Shown: one piece after another, positions 15,203 through 18,017 of the stretch
Layout of the letters: every line of letters begins with the position of its first letter
Position numbering within the stretch: the stretch's first letter is position 1
Source of the DNA: Bacteroidota bacterium
GTDB lineage: Bacteria; Bacteroidota; Ignavibacteria; Ignavibacteriales; Melioribacteraceae
Assembly: GCA_023453125.1 (NCBI GenBank)
Contig: JAEXUB010000195.1
Location: forward strand, 1 to 18,017
Reading direction: 5' to 3'
DNA length: 18,017 nt
The notes under the pieces: model-generated
Told to the model about the DNA's origin: nothing
What the model saw: the letters and a program-made list of their open reading frames with translations, nothing else
Database searches by the model: none
Position numbers and translations under genes: made by a program

Positions 15203-16549
15203 ATGGAAGCAGCCCCTCAAAAGACAAGCTGGAAATTCCCGGGGGATTTCTGGACTGCGAATTTTCTTGAATTGCTAGAAAGAATGGCATATTACGGATT
15301 TTTTATTGTCCTTACTTTATATCTTACGAACGTAGCCGGATTCAGCGATAAGGAGACAGGAGTTATTGCTGGGATTTTTTATGCGGGGATTTTCTTCCTG
15401 AACCCTTTCGTAGGCGCCCTTGGAGACAGAATCGGTTTCAGGAAAGGAATTCTTATTACTTTCTCATCCCTTTCATTCGGATACCTGATGCTCGGGCTTT
15501 TCCATACAAAAGCGGCAGTGCTGTTTTTCCTTATCTTTGTAATGTTCGGCGCTGCCTTTATAAAACCACTCATAACCGGTACTGTAGCAAAAACGACAAA
15601 TGAAGCAAACAGGGCTCGCGGGTTTTCGGTATTCTACTGGATAGTAAACATTGGCGCGTTCACCGGAAAGACATTCGTTCCTTTTATACGCCAGGAATAC
15701 GGACTGGTAAATGTGAATATATTCTCTGCAATTCTGGCATTCGGAGCTCTGGTATTCGCATTTTTCTTTTATCATCCGGAAAAATATGACGCAAAGCCGA
15801 AATCAACACGCGAGATTTTTGCCGCCCTTAAAAAAGTGGTTACCACACCGAGGCTTATCTTCCTTATACTTATTGTATCAGGATTCTGGATTACACAGGG
15901 ACAGATGTATGCTACAATGCCGAAATATGTAATTCGTCAGCTTGGCGATTCTGCACGCCCTGAATGGCTCGCAAACGTAAATCCTTTTATTGTTGTCGTA
16001 TTCGTGGTGTTAATAACCCACCTTATGAAAAAAAGGAAAGCCATAAATTCCATTTTGGTTGGAATGCTCCTTATGCCTTTTTCTGCATTTGCTATGTCAT
16101 TCGGCTCAACACTTGGACAAATGACAGGAGACCAGATTTCCGTTTTCGGATTCTTTACGCTTCATCCCCTTACCGTAATGCTTATTGTGGGAATTGCTAT
16201 TCAGGGATTTGCGGAGTGTTTTATTTCCCCCCGCTATCTTGAGTATTTTTCACTGCAGGCACCAAAAGGAGAAGAAGGAATGTATCTCGGCTTTGGAAAC
16301 CTTTACAACTTCTTTTCATCTCTGGCAGGATTTATACTATCAGGATTCCTGCTTGATGCCTACTGCCCCGACCCGAAAACGCTACCTGCAAATCTTACTC
16401 CGGAACAATTCGCATCCTATTATGCACACTCACATTACATCTGGTATTACTTTATAGGCACGGGACTTCTTGCCATAGTTGCATTACTTATATACAGACA
16501 CGTTACAAATAAGATTGATGCAAAAAAGGAAGAAGAGGCAGCAGCATAA
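15203..16549 (+). CDS. POT-like MFS transporter, probable peptide importer
   Basis: A 448-residue inner-membrane protein with about 12 hydrophobic segments. Near the N-terminus it carries E23-L-L-E26-R27-M-A-Y-Y-G, the ExxER...YYG motif that defines proton-coupled oligopeptide (POT/PTR2) transporters and couples protons to substrate. GALGDRIGFRKG follows as the loop 2-3 major-facilitator motif. The C-terminus is charged (DAKKEEEAAA) and cytoplasmic. It is somewhat shorter than many POT proteins, so another substrate is possible. The divergent oligoendopeptidase gene supports peptides. An AAGGAATATTTAG ribosome binding site supports the start, and a strong terminator follows. Confidence 0.83.
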   Translation: MEAAPQKTSWKFPGDFWTANFLELLERMAYYGFFIVLTLYLTNVAGFSDKETGVIAGIFYAGIFFLNPFVGALGDRIGFRKGILITFSSLSFGYLMLGLFHTKAAVLFFLIFVMFGAAFIKPLITGTVAKTTNEANRARGFSVFYWIVNIGAFTGKTFVPFIRQEYGLVNVNIFSAILAFGALVFAFFFYHPEKYDAKPKSTREIFAALKKVVTTPRLIFLILIVSGFWITQGQMYATMPKYVIRQLGDSARPEWLANVNPFIVVVFVVLITHLMKKRKAINSILVGMLLMPFSAFAMSFGSTLGQMTGDQISVFGFFTLHPLTVMLIVGIAIQGFAECFISPRYLEYFSLQAPKGEEGMYLGFGNLYNFFSSLAGFILSGFLLDAYCPDPKTLPANLTPEQFASYYAHSHYIWYYFIGTGLLAIVALLIYRHVTNKIDAKKEEEAAA

Positions 16550-16572
16550 GATGGGAGAAAGAAAGTTTTATG

Positions 16573-16600
16573 AGCCGTCCCAAACAGGACGGCTTTTTTT
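16573..16600 (+). terminator. Rho-independent terminator of the transporter gene
   Basis: Stem AGCCGTCC / GGACGGCT (16573-16580 with 16587-16594), loop CAAACA, then a run of T to 16600. The minus-strand side lacks a clear T-run, so it mainly stops plus-strand transcription, although it also sits at the end of the convergent amidase gene. Confidence 0.88.
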
Positions 16601-16616
16601 ATGCCTTTCGGAAGAG

Positions 16617-17684
16617 TCAGTTAATCTGAATTTTTTTATGATACGGGAATGAGGAGTTCCTGTTTTTATTAGAGGCAATTACCCTTATATCCCTCTCTCC
16701 CTTTTTTACCCCCGCCAGCAGGACTTCAAGTAAATTTACATCGGGATTATAAAAATGGCTTACCTGAACAGAGTCGGCGTAGACGCGTATCGATTTCTCA
16801 TCAATCCCGGAAGGATCTTTAAATGAAAAAATCAATTTGCCATCTTTTTCATTAAAAGAAGAGAGCCCCTCTTCAAAAATAATTTCCGGTTTGCCCGCTC
16901 TGTAGTATTTGCAAATTCCCTTAAAGATTCCCCACGCCTGAATCTCGTTAAATTCCTCAAATCCGAGGCGCACTTCTTCAAAGCGGCTTGAATGAAAAGA
17001 GCATTCAATCAGGACGGCAGGAATTTTAGAATTCCGCAGAACGGCAAATCCTGCGCCTGGATAAATTATATAATCTGAATAAGTACCGTCGAATGAACCG
17101 AGCCCTCCCGAGTTGCGCATTGCATAGGCAAGATCTCTCTGAATATACCTGGCCAGATCCCTTGAACTTGGTTCATAATTAAAATTATCTTCGTTTGAAT
17201 GATAAAATGTTGAGGTATAATTTGAAGAATAATCCTCCGGGCTCCCGCCGGCATTATGATGGATGCTTATAAAAATCTCTGCCCCGCTTTCGTTTGCCAT
17301 CCTGGATCTTGTATTGAGGTCAACGGTGGCATCCGTTGAACGGGACATATATACCAAAGCCCCGGTCCTTTCAAGGAACCCTTTTAGAAAAAGAGCCACG
17401 CGCAGATTAACATCGGCCTCTACAATTTTTCCGTTTCTGCTTGCATTCTTTCTGTCTGCTCCTCCGTGCCCCGGATCTAGAAATATTTTCTTTCCTTTGA
17501 GAAAAGGAGTATAAACCGAAAATATATTCTCTCTCGATTTCAGGTCCTTCCAGTCGGACGGCTGCTCATACATAGGAATTATTCCGCTCGAATAATCCGG
17601 GAAGGATGCTGAAGAACAGGCCGCCATAAGAACTGCGGCGGCGGCGGCAATGCTAAAATACTTTATCTTTATCAACACATTCAT
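16617..17684 (-). CDS. Lipoprotein N-acetylmuramoyl-L-alanine amidase (Amidase_3)
   Basis: A zinc amidase that cleaves the bond between MurNAc and the stem peptide in peptidoglycan. The 355-residue product begins with a signal peptide and lipobox MAAC (Cys23), so it is membrane-anchored in the envelope. The Amidase_3 domain (about 65-262) has zinc ligands H73 (DPGHGG), E89 (VEADVNL) and H142 (SIHHN), plus the catalytic-region E227 (LIECSF). A C-terminal region of about 85 residues (from PEIIFEEG) looks like an Ig-like beta domain. Its ATG lies inside the end of the upstream nuclease gene (32-base overlap), implying coupled expression. It is not part of the dcw cluster. The family is firm; whether it serves daughter-cell separation or recycling is not shown. 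Confidence 0.92.
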   Translation of the reverse strand: MNVLIKIKYFSIAAAAAVLMAACSSASFPDYSSGIIPMYEQPSDWKDLKSRENIFSVYTPFLKGKKIFLDPGHGGADRKNASRNGKIVEADVNLRVALFLKGFLERTGALVYMSRSTDATVDLNTRSRMANESGAEIFISIHHNAGGSPEDYSSNYTSTFYHSNEDNFNYEPSSRDLARYIQRDLAYAMRNSGGLGSFDGTYSDYIIYPGAGFAVLRNSKIPAVLIECSFHSSRFEEVRLGFEEFNEIQAWGIFKGICKYYRAGKPEIIFEEGLSSFNEKDGKLIFSFKDPSGIDEKSIRVYADSVQVSHFYNPDVNLLEVLLAGVKKGERDIRVIASNKNRNSSFPYHKKIQIN

Positions 17685-18017
17685 TTTTTTCGTCGCTTAA
17701 ATGGCATTTAGGGCAATGGGCCCTGTTTTTAATATATACATTTTCTCTTATGTTCCGGATTATTCCAGAAAGTCCCGCCTTATACTGTTCAAGATCTGCT
17801 GGGGTGCACTCCTGCATAATTATTTCTTCAGGGTGCTTTATAAAAACAATCCAGAGTTCAAATTTATACTGTTTCTTTGTGGATTTGCTTACCGCGTAGG
17901 CATAAAATTTAAGCTGATTAAAATATCCTTCCCCCCTTTCCCTTATTTCTTCTTTGGGAATAGAATCAGTCTTATAGTCAATAATTATGATCCTGTCATT
18001 GTCATAAACAATTTTGT
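17653..18017 (-). CDS. RecB-like (PD-(D/E)XK) nuclease C-terminus, probably AddA/AddB-type helicase-nuclease (partial)
   Basis: Only the last 120 residues are in the window; the 5' part lies beyond the right edge. The fragment begins within the nuclease core: RIIIIDYKTD holds the Asp and Lys of the D-x(n)-ExK/DYKT active site. NQLKFYAYAV follows, matching the QxxxY motif of RecB-family nucleases. Near the C-terminus are three cysteines spaced C-x2-C-x8-C. The stop (TAG 17655-17653) lies inside the amidase gene. Such domains end AddA, AddB and UvrD/RecB-type recombination helicases and Cas4-like proteins. The missing N-terminal part decides which; gene-end context with a long upstream frame favours AddA/AddB. 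Confidence 0.75.
   Translation of the reverse strand, partial: KIVYDNDRIIIIDYKTDSIPKEEIRERGEGYFNQLKFYAYAVSKSTKKQYKFELWIVFIKHPEEIIMQECTPADLEQYKAGLSGIIRNIRENVYIKNRAHCPKCHLSDEKNECVDKDKVF

Noticed and set aside
1..18017. CRISPR array, insertion sequence, prophage, toxin-antitoxin or defence island
   Set aside because: No regularly spaced repeats, transposase or integrase motifs, or paired small toxin/antitoxin frames were found. The only nuclease is the RecB-like fragment, which is better explained as a recombination enzyme.

Overview
The window is an AT-leaning bacterial chromosome segment dominated by housekeeping genes. It most resembles the Bacteroidota/Chlorobiota group, probably Ignavibacteria. 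That placement is inference from three things: the tiny arginine/lysine-rich mS38/bS22-type ribosomal protein, many genes preceded by an AGGAATA- or AGGAG-type ribosome binding site (unlike classical Bacteroidia), and the overall gene types. No phage, transposon, CRISPR array or defence island is visible. The only hint of DNA processing is the tail of a RecB-type nuclease at the right edge.

Left block (1-5010, minus strand): the start of a division and cell wall (dcw) cluster in the order mraZ, rsmH, ftsL-like, ftsI, murE. Every junction overlaps by 1-11 bases. It is preceded by a good promoter and by three 10-bp-spaced repeats that fit a MraZ operator. murE runs off the left edge. A soluble TPR protein (5109-6320) lies just upstream, on the same strand.

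Second block (6455-7829, minus strand): a compact unit of promoter, HU/IHF-like DNA-binding protein, zinc-ribbon/transmembrane/TPR protein, 31-residue ribosomal protein, tRNA-Thr(CGU) and intrinsic terminator. The zinc-ribbon gene has no ATG, GTG or TTG in the right place. Its conserved N-terminus can be read only from a CTG or ATT codon directly after the HU stop.

Middle block (8026-12184, plus strand): a small membrane-anchored protein of unknown function with its own terminator; a copZ-copA copper pair joined by a TAATG overlap; two tandem copies of a roughly 106-109-bp repeat that each carry a hairpin; and a lipoprotein with a Gly/Arg-rich segment near its C-terminus. A terminator that works in both directions separates this block from the next.

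Right block (12191-18017): an IMPDH/GMP-reductase family enzyme and oligoendopeptidase F form a minus-strand pair. They are divergent from a POT-like peptide transporter, which suggests peptide uptake followed by intracellular cleavage. Next comes a minus-strand lipoprotein N-acetylmuramoyl-L-alanine amidase, whose start overlaps by 32 bases the end of a RecB-like nuclease gene cut by the window edge.

I see no convincing new multi-gene system. The most interesting points are the non-canonical start of the zinc-ribbon gene, the hairpin repeats after copA, the overlaid MraZ operator and leader hairpin, and the cysteine cluster at the end of the partial nuclease.
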